Origin: Sphingomonas sp.
Lineage (GTDB): Bacteria; Pseudomonadota; Alphaproteobacteria; Sphingomonadales; Sphingomonadaceae
Reading direction: 5' to 3'
DNA: 14,145 nt
NCBI GenBank assembly: GCA_030824725.1
Contig: JAPJRE010000067.1
Location: forward strand, 1-14,145
Below are positions 6,824 to 14,088 of the stretch, piece after piece. A program made the translations under genes and the position numbers. The notes below the pieces were generated by a model that saw only the letters and a list, made by a program, of their open reading frames with translations, made no database searches and was not told where the DNA came from. The first letter of the stretch is position 1. Each line of letters opens with the position of its first letter.

Positions 6824-7902
6824 CGCGCCAGCCGGCTGAACAGCGCCAGATAGTCGCCGATCGGATCGCCCACGTTCATGCGCGGGACGGGGCGGGGGCG
6901 GCCGGGTGCGATCCAGTGGTCCAGCGCCGCCGCGAGCGCATCGCCGTCCTCGCGCGGCACCACGGTGCCGAGCGTCGGCGAATCGATGAGTTCGCGTACC
7001 GCCACGCTGGCCTCGGTCGCAACGACTGGCGTGCCTTGCGACAGCGCCTCGCGCACCACACCGGGCACGCCTTCATAGTCCGAGGTCAGTGCCGCGACCG
7101 TCGCGCCCTTCAGCGCCGGCAACGGGTCGCTGACATGGCCGGGCATGGTCACGCGGTCGCCCAGCCCGAGCCGCGCCACCTGTGCTTCCAGCGGCGCGCG
7201 CGCGCTGCCCTCGCCGAGCAGCAGCAGCCGGATCGTCGGGTCGGAGAGCCGCGGAAGGGCATCGATCAGTCGGTCCCAGCGCTTCTGCGGCTCCAGCCGG
7301 CCGACGCCGACGATGTAGCGACCGCGGGGGAGCGCAAGGGGAGCGGCATCGGGGATGCGTTCGGCCGGCGGATTGGCGATCACGCTCACTCGATCGGCGG
7401 CCAGCGCCATCTTCGCCATCGCCTCGCGCGCCATCGCCGGGGTCATCGCCACGACGTGGTCGAGAAACCGGGGGTGCCAGCGCAGCCAGCGATTATAGCC
7501 CCAGGCGACGATCCGCCACATCTCATGCCGCACCAGCGCGTTCGAGACTTTGGCGATGATTGGCGGGCAGTCGCGGCCGAGCCGCAGGCGGACCACCGCC
7601 GCGGCGGCGGTATAGTAGTTGCCTGGGCAGAAGATGACGTCGGGATCGACCTTGCGGACCACGCCGGGCAGCCGCATCAGGATCGGATAATGCGGGCTGC
7701 CCAGCTCGACCAGCTCGATGGCGGCGGGCAGCTCGGCCGCCAGTGGACCCTCGCACGCGCCCAGCACCAGGGTCACCCGATGTCCCCTTTCGAGCCACCC
7801 CGCCGCCATGCGCAGCAGCGCGCGCTCGACGCCGCCGCCCTGCAGAGTTTCTGCGAACGCCAGGATATGGAGCGGCGTGGAGGGGGGGGAGCGGTATAGC
7901 AT
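6808..7902 (-). CDS. GT4-family (GT-B fold) glycosyltransferase
   Basis: This 364-residue protein resembles retaining GT4 glycosyltransferases, which transfer a sugar from a nucleotide sugar to a lipid or glycan acceptor at the cytoplasmic membrane face. The N-terminal half has a first beta strand ILAFAET, then the glycine-rich QGGGVERALL (21-30). The C-terminal half has GVGRLEPQKRWDRLIDALP (199-217), LLLGEGS (227-233) and the E-x7-E motif in YEGVPGVVREAL (E267, E275), the nucleotide-sugar signature. I see no transmembrane helix or signal peptide. The donor and acceptor cannot be assigned. The ATG at 7902-7900 is the first good start. The nearest purine-rich site, AGAAAGG, is about 14 bases upstream inside the loop of the inverted repeat at 7907-7955. 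The gene diverges from the 8090-10736 set and converges with the TonB receptor gene. Confidence 0.85.
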   Translation of the reverse strand: MLYRSPPSTPLHILAFAETLQGGGVERALLRMAAGWLERGHRVTLVLGACEGPLAAELPAAIELVELGSPHYPILMRLPGVVRKVDPDVIFCPGNYYTAAAAVVRLRLGRDCPPIIAKVSNALVRHEMWRIVAWGYNRWLRWHPRFLDHVVAMTPAMAREAMAKMALAADRVSVIANPPAERIPDAAPLALPRGRYIVGVGRLEPQKRWDRLIDALPRLSDPTIRLLLLGEGSARAPLEAQVARLGLGDRVTMPGHVSDPLPALKGATVAALTSDYEGVPGVVREALSQGTPVVATEASVAVRELIDSPTLGTVVPREDGDALAAALDHWIAPGRPRPVPRMNVGDPIGDYLALFSRLARQRIA

Positions 7903-7906
7903 CTAC

Positions 7907-7955
7907 TTGCGGTTTGCCTTTCTAAAGCCCAAATCGCTGCCGGAATAAACCGCAA
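7907..7955. repeat. 9-bp perfect inverted repeat in the divergent intergenic region
   Basis: TTGCGGTTT (7907-7915) and AAACCGCAA (7947-7955) are exact complements with 31 bases between them; their centres are 40 bp apart, close to four helical turns. The proximal arm ends 4 bases before the ATG of the minus-strand glycosyltransferase. In its mRNA the arms could form a stem whose loop holds the AGAAAGG site. Alternatively they could be paired half-sites for a regulator of the divergent genes. The remaining gap up to 8089 shows nothing else I can name. Confidence 0.5.
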
Positions 7956-8089
7956 TGTGTTGGGAAAGCCTAGCGTCGCGCGTCGCGATCCGGGTATCGG
8001 AGCCGTCGAAACGCGGCAAGTGAGCGAATGTTTCGGTTTTGGCGGTGGCGCTTTTGAATGGATTGAACAGGCAGGTTGGAGACGCTTCG

Positions 8090-9016
8090 GTGAATACGCG
8101 CATGGCCGAAGCGGCGATTCCGGCTGCACCCGATCTTGCGGGGCTCGAGCCCGTGGAGAAGATCAAGCGTCGCTGGCCCATGTGGCTGGGCGCGGGCCTG
8201 ACGCTGCTGATGGTGGCGGGGCTGGCGCGCGAGCTGTTCGGCGGCGGCCTGACCGGGCTGGCGCGGGCGTTGCCCACCAACCCGCTGTTTTACCTCGTCT
8301 TCCTGCTCTATTATCTCGGCTCGCCGACCTTCGACTATGTCATCTTCCGCAAGTTGTGGCGGATCCCGATCGACGGGATGATCGCGCTCCACAAGAAGCG
8401 GATCGCGAACGAAGTGCTGCTCGGCTATTCGGGCGAAGCCTATTTCTACGCCTGGGCGCGCCAGCGCACCCAGATGGTCGCGGCCCCCTTCGGGGCGGTG
8501 AAGGACGTGACGATCCTCTCGGCGATCGCCGGCAACGCGATGACACTCGCGGTGGTCGCGATGGCGCTGCCCTTCGGCATCGACCTGCTGAAGCCCGCCG
8601 AGTTCAACACGTTGATGGGCTCGATCGCTGTGATCTTCGCGATGTCGTTGCCGTTCCTGATCTTTTCCAAGCGAGTCTTCTCGCTGCCGCGCGGCGCGCT
8701 CTGGTGGGTGTTCGGCATCCACTGCCTGCGAATCATCTCCAGCTCGGTGCTGATCGCCTTCGCCTGGCATTTCGCGATGCCGCAGGTCTCGATCGGCATC
8801 TGGCTGCTGCTTTCCGCCGGGCGCCTGCTCGCCTGGCGCCTGCCGCTGGTGCCGAACAAGGAACTGCTGTTCGCCAGCTTCGCGATCATGGTGATCGGCC
8901 AGGGCGAGGCTCTGTCCGAATTGATGGCGCTGATTGCCGGTCTTTCGCTCGCCGCGCACATGGTCCTGATCGCCGGCTTCGGCCTGCACGCTTTGCTTAC
9001 GAGGAAAACCGCATGA
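8090..9016 (+). CDS. Polytopic membrane protein of unknown function
   Basis: I do not recognise this 308-residue protein with certainty. A 25-30 residue polar N-terminus with a basic patch (KIKRRW) precedes about eight hydrophobic spans at roughly 30-48, 65-85, 140-163, 174-192, 202-228, 233-253, 258-270 and 277-302. The largest polar stretch (86-139) holds a distinctive segment, ANEVLLGYSGEAYFYAWARQ (106-125). Its layout is faintly reminiscent of flippase-like UPF0104/LPG-synthase membrane domains, but I would not assign it. I chose GTG at 8090 because GGAG (8078-8081) lies 8 bases upstream; ATG at 8102 would remove 4 residues, and TTG at 8039 lacks a good site. The stop overlaps the DUF2141 gene start (ATGA). 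That overlap and the glycosyltransferase neighbours suggest an envelope role. Confidence 0.8.
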   Translation: MNTRMAEAAIPAAPDLAGLEPVEKIKRRWPMWLGAGLTLLMVAGLARELFGGGLTGLARALPTNPLFYLVFLLYYLGSPTFDYVIFRKLWRIPIDGMIALHKKRIANEVLLGYSGEAYFYAWARQRTQMVAAPFGAVKDVTILSAIAGNAMTLAVVAMALPFGIDLLKPAEFNTLMGSIAVIFAMSLPFLIFSKRVFSLPRGALWWVFGIHCLRIISSSVLIAFAWHFAMPQVSIGIWLLLSAGRLLAWRLPLVPNKELLFASFAIMVIGQGEALSELMALIAGLSLAAHMVLIAGFGLHALLTRKTA

Positions 9017-9531
9017 AGCGCACCGCCCTACTGGCCGCGACGCTGCTTGCCGCTGCCGCCACGCAGCCGGCCACCGCGCAGACGCTGGGCGAGGACGCCG
9101 GCGCCTGCACCAGCGGCCGCGGCCCCGCCATCCAGGCCGAGATCACCGGCCTCAAGGACCGCAGCGGACGGCTGAAGCTGGAGCTCTACCCGGCGACCGA
9201 GGAGGACTTCCTCAAGGATGACCGCGACCTCATCAAGGAAGGCAAGACCTTCCGTCGCATCTGGGCGAACACGCCGCCATCAGGCGCCGTGATCCTGTGC
9301 ATCCGGGTGCCGGCACCCGGTGAATATGCGGTGCTGTTCACCCATGATCGCGACGGCAAGAACAAGTTCAACTTCTGGTCCGACGGTGCCGGCTTCCCCT
9401 CGAACCAGCGCCTCGGTCGCAGCCGTCCCAAATTGCGTCAGGCGACGGTGCGCGTCGGGAACGGAGTGACTACCGTGAACATTCGGGCGCAGTATCTGCG
9501 CGGCCTGGGAGGGTTCAGCCCGCTCGATTGA
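9013..9531 (+). CDS. Secreted DUF2141-domain protein
   Basis: This 172-residue exported protein has a clear signal peptide (KR, hydrophobic core, cleavage probably after PATA at residue 22). The mature part matches the DUF2141 family as I know it, a beta-rich domain of unknown function. It runs GLKDRSGRLKLELYP (46-60), PPSGAVILCIRVPAPGEYAV (88-107), then HDRDGKNKFNFWSDGAGFPS (111-130) and YLRGLGGF (161-168). Two cysteines remain after cleavage (C32 and C96) and could form a disulfide. The DRDGKN stretch occupies the position where other members have a DxNGNG-type loop that resembles a calcium-binding turn. GAGGA (9001-9005) lies 7 bases before the ATG, which overlaps the previous stop (ATGA). 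The next gene starts 8 bases after the stop, so it is very probably part of one operon. Expected location is periplasm or cell surface. Confidence 0.88.
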   Translation: MKRTALLAATLLAAAATQPATAQTLGEDAGACTSGRGPAIQAEITGLKDRSGRLKLELYPATEEDFLKDDRDLIKEGKTFRRIWANTPPSGAVILCIRVPAPGEYAVLFTHDRDGKNKFNFWSDGAGFPSNQRLGRSRPKLRQATVRVGNGVTTVNIRAQYLRGLGGFSPLD

Positions 9532-9539
9532 GGAAACGC

Positions 9540-10736
9540 ATGCGCATCGTCGACGTCAACGAGTTCTACTCTCCCACCGGCGGCGGCGTACGCACCTATC
9601 TCGATCGCAAGATGGGCCTGATGGCCGATCTGGGGCACGAGCTGATCGTCGTCGCACCCGGTGCCGAGAATGCGGTGGAGGAGCGCCCCGGCGGCGGTGC
9701 GATCCACTGGATCAAGGCCCCGCCGCTGTTGCTCGATCGCAATTACCGCATCTTCGTCAAGGACGAGCCGGTCTGGGCCGCACTCGATCGCCTAAAGCCC
9801 GATATCGTCGAGAACAGCTCGCCCTGGCTCCCCGCCTGGACGGTGGGGCGGTGGCAAGGCGATGCGCTCAAGGTCTATTTCGCGCATGGCGATCTGGTCG
9901 GCACCTATCCGCAGCGCTGGCTCGACAATGTCGCCACGCCGCTCCAAGTCGAGCAGGCGTTCGGCTGGTACACCAAGTACATGGCGCGTTTCCTGGCGCA
10001 CTATGATGCGTTCGTGACCAACGGTCCCGCGCTCGCCAAACGGTTCGAGCGGCGCGGGCTCAAGGTCGATGCCTCGGTGCCGCTCGGTATCGATCGCGGC
10101 TGGTTCTCCCCCGATTTGCGTGACGAGAAGCTGCGCGTGTCGCTGCTCGCCCAATTGGGGCTGCCGCCCGAGGGGCATCTGCTGCTCGGGCTGGGGCGGC
10201 AGCACAAGGAAAAGCGCTGGCCGCTGGTGATCGAGGCGGTCGAAGCCGCCGCCAACGACCTGCCGGTTGGGCTGATGCTGCTCGGCGACGGGCCGCAGCG
10301 CTCGCAGCTCGAGGCGCTGATCGCCGATAGCCCGCACATCCGCATCTTCCGCCCGGTCTATGACCGGCTGCGGCTGTCGCGGATCATCGCCAGCTGCGAT
10401 GCGCTGATCCACGGGTCGGACGCCGAGCCGTTCGGGCTGGTCGCCTGGGAGGCGCTCGCCTCGGGGCTGCCGCTGATTGGGCCCGACGAGGGCGGCTTCG
10501 CCGAGATCGCAGATCCGCTCTACGCCGAAAGCTATGCCGCGCGCGACACGCTGTCGGCCGCCGACGCCATCCGGCGGCTGTTCGCGCGCGACCAGACGAT
10601 CCTGCGCCATGCCGCGCGCGTGGGCGCCGCCAAGGTGCGCAGCGACGCCGACCATGCGGCGGCGCTGATGGACTATTATGGCGCGCTGCTCGCCGCCCGC
10701 CGCGGTGCGGCGCCATCGTCGAGCGCGGTTGCGTAA
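9540..10736 (+). CDS. GT4-family (GT-B fold) glycosyltransferase
   Basis: This 398-residue protein is a predicted cytoplasmic GT-B glycosyltransferase. It opens with RIVDVNEFYSPTGGGVRTYL, the first Rossmann strand and glycine-rich loop of the GT4 acceptor domain. The donor domain carries LLGLGRQHKEKRWPLVIEAV (215-234), LMLLGDGPQ (255-263) and the E-x7-E motif in AEPFGLVAWEAL (E296, E304). GFAEI (319-323) follows the usual G-P/G-G turn. The sugar and acceptor are not readable from the sequence. ATG at 9540 has GAGGAA 4 bases upstream; a TTG at 9528 would add only four residues. It follows the DUF2141 gene by 8 bases, so the products are likely made together. The last 61 bases overlap the convergent GT39-like gene, giving an Ala/Arg/Ser-rich low-complexity tail (AARRGAAPSSSAVA). 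Confidence 0.87.
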   Translation: MRIVDVNEFYSPTGGGVRTYLDRKMGLMADLGHELIVVAPGAENAVEERPGGGAIHWIKAPPLLLDRNYRIFVKDEPVWAALDRLKPDIVENSSPWLPAWTVGRWQGDALKVYFAHGDLVGTYPQRWLDNVATPLQVEQAFGWYTKYMARFLAHYDAFVTNGPALAKRFERRGLKVDASVPLGIDRGWFSPDLRDEKLRVSLLAQLGLPPEGHLLLGLGRQHKEKRWPLVIEAVEAAANDLPVGLMLLGDGPQRSQLEALIADSPHIRIFRPVYDRLRLSRIIASCDALIHGSDAEPFGLVAWEALASGLPLIGPDEGGFAEIADPLYAESYAARDTLSAADAIRRLFARDQTILRHAARVGAAKVRSDADHAAALMDYYGALLAARRGAAPSSSAVA

Positions 10737-12220
10737 ACCGCGATCTGGTCGTCGCCGATCGGGTAGCGCCCGCGCGGGCGATAGCCGTCGCGCCGCAGAT
10801 ACGCGAGCACGCGCTCCCGCACCACGCGTCGCTCGCCCGTGAAGGGCGCGCGCATCGCGACGACGGCCGGATGGCGGCGGAAGATTCGATCCACTTCCTC
10901 GAGCTGATCGGCCCCTACCGCACCGTTCTCGCGCTCGCGGGCGAGGTGGCTGGGGAAAACCCAGGCGGAGGCGGTGCATCGCCCGGAAGCGGCGTACATC
11001 ATGGTGTCGCCGGAATGGAGATACAGGCAGCCCGGGCCACGCCCGATGGCGGCGGCGATCGTCTCCAGCTGTGCGGCGTTCCCGCGGCGCCAGGCCGAGG
11101 TCACGACGATCGTCTCGCCCGCGATCAGGGCCACCGCCAGCAGCGCCGGCGCCACGATCCGCCGGCCGGTCGGCGCGGCGCCAAAGAATCCGGCGCAGCA
11201 CAGGCTCGCCGGCATCATCACCGGCAGCGCATAGTGATTGAACCAGGATCCGAAGACGATCAGCCCGACGACCGAACTGATCAGCCATCCGAACAGGAGC
11301 GTGCGGCGGCGTGCGGTGAGCGCGTCCGCCGCGGGCATCCGCCAGGAAAACCAGGATATTGTGAGCAGCGGGCCGAGGAAGAGCACCATTTGCAGGAAGG
11401 CCAGCGCCAGCTCGCCCGCCGGATCGCTCTTTCGATCGAGGATCGACTTGAAATTGGCGAAGAACCACGCGTCGAAATGGCCCAGTGCCGCATAGACGGC
11501 GCCGGCGAGCACCGTCGGCACCATCGCCGTCAGGGCATAGGCGGCGACGCGGATCGTCCAGTGCAGCGGCGTCGTGCCCATGCGCCATTCGCGCACGGTC
11601 AGCCACAGGCCGAGGAACAGGCCTTCGAACAGGACCGAATATTTGACCTGCATCGCCAGCCCGACGAGAAGCATCGCGCCCATCGCCCGGGCGATCCGGC
11701 GCCCGTCCGCGGCGTCGTCGTCGGCGCGGGGCAGCACCAGACCGGTCGCGCCGATCATCAGCAGATTGTAGAAGACGGGGGCTTGCCCGCCCTGGCCGTC
11801 GGCGATGTTCAGCATGAAGATGTAGAGCAGCGCGGCCGGGGTCGCGCCGCGGTGCCAGCCGGCCCTATCGGCAAGCCGGGCGATCATCATCGCGGTCAGC
11901 ACCACGCTCGCCAGCGCCATCAGCTGATAGGCGAGGATTCCCCATGGAAAGCCGAGCGCCGCAGCCGGCACATAGAGCAGGAAGAGCCCCACCGGCTTGC
12001 GATCGAAGATGTCGACGAAGGGCAGTGCGCCGTGCAGCATGTGCTGCGCGGTGATGAAATAGAATTCCTCGTCGACATGGACGATCGGGTTGCCGAAGGT
12101 CGGGCTGCGTACGAGCGTCGCGGCTAGAAGCAGTACCAGCCAGCGCGGCAGCGATGCGGCCATGGCACGCCAGCCCCTGCCCGGTGCGGCGGCGCCGTGC
12201 GTTGCGATCCGCGTCGTCAT
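10676..12220 (-). CDS. Polytopic GT39/ArnT-like (GT-C fold) glycosyltransferase
   Basis: This 514-residue integral membrane protein resembles the dolichyl-phosphate-mannose/ArnT-type (GT39/GT83, PMT_2) group, which uses polyprenyl-phosphate sugars to glycosylate lipids, glycans or proteins on the periplasmic side. The key evidence is an acidic motif in the first extracytoplasmic loop, HVDEEFYFITAQHML (48-62, D50-E51-E52). It is followed by LPFVDIFDRKPVGLFLLY (66-83), a layout typical of the family, and then many hydrophobic spans between about 70 and 375. Residues about 380-514 form a soluble C-terminal domain. The ATG at 12220-12218 has AAGG 7 bases upstream; a second ATG at codon 20 lacks such a site. 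It diverges from the PhoD-like gene and converges on the 9540-10736 gene. The substrate is unknown. Confidence 0.8.
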   Translation of the reverse strand: MTTRIATHGAAAPGRGWRAMAASLPRWLVLLLAATLVRSPTFGNPIVHVDEEFYFITAQHMLHGALPFVDIFDRKPVGLFLLYVPAAALGFPWGILAYQLMALASVVLTAMMIARLADRAGWHRGATPAALLYIFMLNIADGQGGQAPVFYNLLMIGATGLVLPRADDDAADGRRIARAMGAMLLVGLAMQVKYSVLFEGLFLGLWLTVREWRMGTTPLHWTIRVAAYALTAMVPTVLAGAVYAALGHFDAWFFANFKSILDRKSDPAGELALAFLQMVLFLGPLLTISWFSWRMPAADALTARRRTLLFGWLISSVVGLIVFGSWFNHYALPVMMPASLCCAGFFGAAPTGRRIVAPALLAVALIAGETIVVTSAWRRGNAAQLETIAAAIGRGPGCLYLHSGDTMMYAASGRCTASAWVFPSHLARERENGAVGADQLEEVDRIFRRHPAVVAMRAPFTGERRVVRERVLAYLRRDGYRPRGRYPIGDDQIAVYATALDDGAAPRRAASSAP

Positions 12221-12373
12221 CCCAGGGCCTTGCCGTGTGCGAGTCGAATAGATGTCACGTGCGTGTTCTTCTCCATGCCGCCGGCGGGTCTGCCCCTGCC
12301 GCGCGGGTTTGCGCTCCCGCCTGTCATGCCCCGAACGCCGATTCGTGCGCTCGCCTAGCCGAGCTTTCCAGCG

Positions 12374-12391
12374 CTGTCACGAACACGACAC
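12374..12391 (+). promoter_or_regulatory. Weak Pho-box-like element upstream of the PhoD-family gene
   Basis: CTGTCAC (12374-12380), 4 bases, then ACGACAC (12385-12391) gives the 11-bp repeat spacing of a PhoB site (consensus CTGTCAT-N4-CTGTCAT). The first heptamer matches 6 of 7 positions but the second only 3 of 7. A perfect single CTGTCAT lies at 12321-12327 without a partner at the right distance. Phosphate control of a PhoD phosphatase is biologically sensible, but the match is poor. The rest of the 216-base gap (12221-12436) shows no other signal I can support. Confidence 0.18.
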
Positions 12392-12436
12392 CAATCGCGG
12401 TCACCTACCACGCGACCGAAAAAGGGACGCAACCAC

Positions 12437-14059
12437 ATGACTCTTCGACTCGACCGCCGCGCGTTGTTGCTCACCGGCACCCTCGGCATCGGTGCGCTGG
12501 CGCTTCCGGGCATGGCGCTGGCCCAGGCGACCGCCCGCGGCTTCACCCATTCGGTGGCGAGCGGCGAGCCGGGGCCGGACACGATGCTGCTGTGGACACG
12601 CTACGTGCCCGCCGATGGCGGCGCGGTGAAACTGCGCGCGCAGATCGCCACCAGCGCCGACTTCACCCGCATCGTCGCCGAAGGCGAGCAGATCACCGGC
12701 GCGTGGCGCGATCACACCGCCAAGGTGACCCTGGCCGGCCTTTCGCCCGACACGCGCTATTTCTACCGCTTCGTGGCACCCGACGGCAGCTTCTCGCCGG
12801 TGGGCCGTACCAAGACGCTGCCGCTGGGCGATGCGCGCCGCTTCGGCATCGCGATTTTCTCCTGTTCGAACCTGCCGTTCGGCTGGTTCAACGCCTATGG
12901 CCATGCCGCCGCCCGAGACGACATCGACCTGTGGGTGCACCTGGGTGACTATCTCTACGAATATGCCAAGGGCGGCTATGCGCCGGCCGGCGGCGCGATC
13001 GGTGGCCGCTGGCCCGAGCCGGCGGGCGAGATGATCCACCTCGCCGATTACCGCCTGCGCTACGCCAGCTACCGCGCCGATCCCGATCTCCAGGCGCTGC
13101 ATGCGAACAAGCCGATGCTCGTCCAGTGGGACGACCATGAAAGCGCGAACGACAGCTGGGAAGGCGGCGCCGAGAACCACCAGCCCGACAAGGAAGGCGA
13201 TTGGAGCGCGCGCAAGGCCGCGGCGATGCAGGTGTTCCGCGAGTGGATGCCGGTGTCCGAGACGCCCTGGGGCACCTATGACATCGGCACGCTCGCGACC
13301 TTCTTCCGCACCGAAAGCCGCCTGCTCGCGCGCAGCCAGCAGCCGGATGTCGCGCCGCTGTTCAAGGAGGCCGATCCGGCCAAGGCGCTCACCGCGTTTC
13401 GCGACGGTGCCTGGCACGATCCGGCGGCGACGATGCTCGGCAGCGAGCAGGAAGTGTGGCTCGACCATGCGATGCGCCGTTCGGTGAAGGCGGGGCAGCG
13501 CTGGCAGGTGGTGGGCTTCGGCACGATCATGGGCAATCTCGTGACGCCGGCCGACGCGATGGGCTGGCTGGCACCCGACGCCGATCCGCGCGCCAAGGCC
13601 TATGTTCAGGCCGGCGTGCTGGCCGGCAAGCTGGGGCTGCCGCTCGGCTATGACAGCTGGGGCGGCTATCCGGCGGCGCGGGCGCGGTTCCTGACGTCGT
13701 CGCAGAGCATGGGCGCCAACCTGCTCGTCGTGTGCGGCGACAGCCACAATGCCTGGGCATTCGATCTGGCGCAGGACGGCAAGGCGGCGGGCGTCGAGTT
13801 CGCAGGCCATGCGGTGACCTCGCCGGGCTTCGAAAGCGCGCTCAAGACCGATCCGAAGGTGGTGGCTGCGGGCCTGGTGAAGGCGAACCCCGAGCTGAAA
13901 TGGTGCGACACCAGCCGCCGCGGATACATGGCGCTGACGCTGACGCCGGACCAGGCGCGCAACGACTGGGTGTTCTTGGACACGGTTGCGGAGCGCAGCC
14001 TGAAGGCGAGCGTGGGGCATAGTGCGATTGTCCAGCGCGGCCGGAACGTGATGGGGTAA
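12437..14059 (+). CDS. phoD: PhoD-family alkaline phosphatase/phosphodiesterase, Tat-exported
   Basis: PhoD enzymes are metal-dependent phosphatases/phosphodiesterases outside the cytoplasmic membrane that release phosphate from organic phosphates or cell-wall teichoates. The 540-residue length is typical. The N-terminus (LRLDRRALLLTG, twin arginine at 7-8, hydrophobic to about 28, ending ALA before Q30) is a Tat signal, as is usual for this cofactor-loaded family. An N-terminal fibronectin-like domain (about 34-128) starts FTHSVASGEPGPDTMLLWTR. The catalytic metallophosphatase domain shows SCSN (C143), HLGDYLYEY (168-176), WDDHE (231-235) and CGDSHNAW (433-440), the expected metal-site motifs in order. 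AAAGGGA (12421-12427) lies 9 bases before the ATG. It stands alone between a divergent glycosyltransferase gene and a trailing palindrome. Substrate preference cannot be told; the phoD symbol is by family. Confidence 0.92.
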   Translation: MTLRLDRRALLLTGTLGIGALALPGMALAQATARGFTHSVASGEPGPDTMLLWTRYVPADGGAVKLRAQIATSADFTRIVAEGEQITGAWRDHTAKVTLAGLSPDTRYFYRFVAPDGSFSPVGRTKTLPLGDARRFGIAIFSCSNLPFGWFNAYGHAAARDDIDLWVHLGDYLYEYAKGGYAPAGGAIGGRWPEPAGEMIHLADYRLRYASYRADPDLQALHANKPMLVQWDDHESANDSWEGGAENHQPDKEGDWSARKAAAMQVFREWMPVSETPWGTYDIGTLATFFRTESRLLARSQQPDVAPLFKEADPAKALTAFRDGAWHDPAATMLGSEQEVWLDHAMRRSVKAGQRWQVVGFGTIMGNLVTPADAMGWLAPDADPRAKAYVQAGVLAGKLGLPLGYDSWGGYPAARARFLTSSQSMGANLLVVCGDSHNAWAFDLAQDGKAAGVEFAGHAVTSPGFESALKTDPKVVAAGLVKANPELKWCDTSRRGYMALTLTPDQARNDWVFLDTVAERSLKASVGHSAIVQRGRNVMG

Positions 14060-14066
14060 CCTCGTT

Positions 14067-14088
14067 CCCCTCCCGCTTGCGGGAGGGG
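14067..14088. repeat. REP-like perfect palindrome after the PhoD-family gene
   Basis: CCCCTCCCGC (14067-14076), centre TT, GCGGGAGGGG (14079-14088): a perfect 10-bp inverted repeat starting 7 bases after the stop at 14059. It is a variant of the elements at 1580-1603 and 1691-1718, with CCCCTCCC in place of CCCTCTCCC. The window ends in ATCCCCTCCCC, which may be the start of another copy. With no T-run it is not a standard intrinsic terminator, although it could act as a 3' end stabiliser or a weak stop. Confidence 0.75.

Noticed and set aside
7957..8089. Small plus-strand coding region before the membrane protein gene
   Set aside because: The open frame here is the out-of-frame upstream extension of the DUF2141 frame, with no start signal and no recognisable peptide.
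9792..11606. 604-codon minus-strand open frame across two glycosyltransferase genes
   Set aside because: It lies antisense to the 9540-10736 gene and out of frame with the 10676-12220 gene, both of which have clear family motifs. It shows no coherent protein features.
10871..12127. 418-codon plus-strand open frame antisense to the GT39-like gene
   Set aside because: Its translation is His/Arg/Gln/Gly-rich and lacks the hydrophobic spans and acidic motif that the opposite strand encodes.
12401..14020. 539-codon minus-strand open frame opposite the PhoD-family gene
   Set aside because: Antisense shadow; the plus-strand frame carries the Tat signal and all metal-site motifs.
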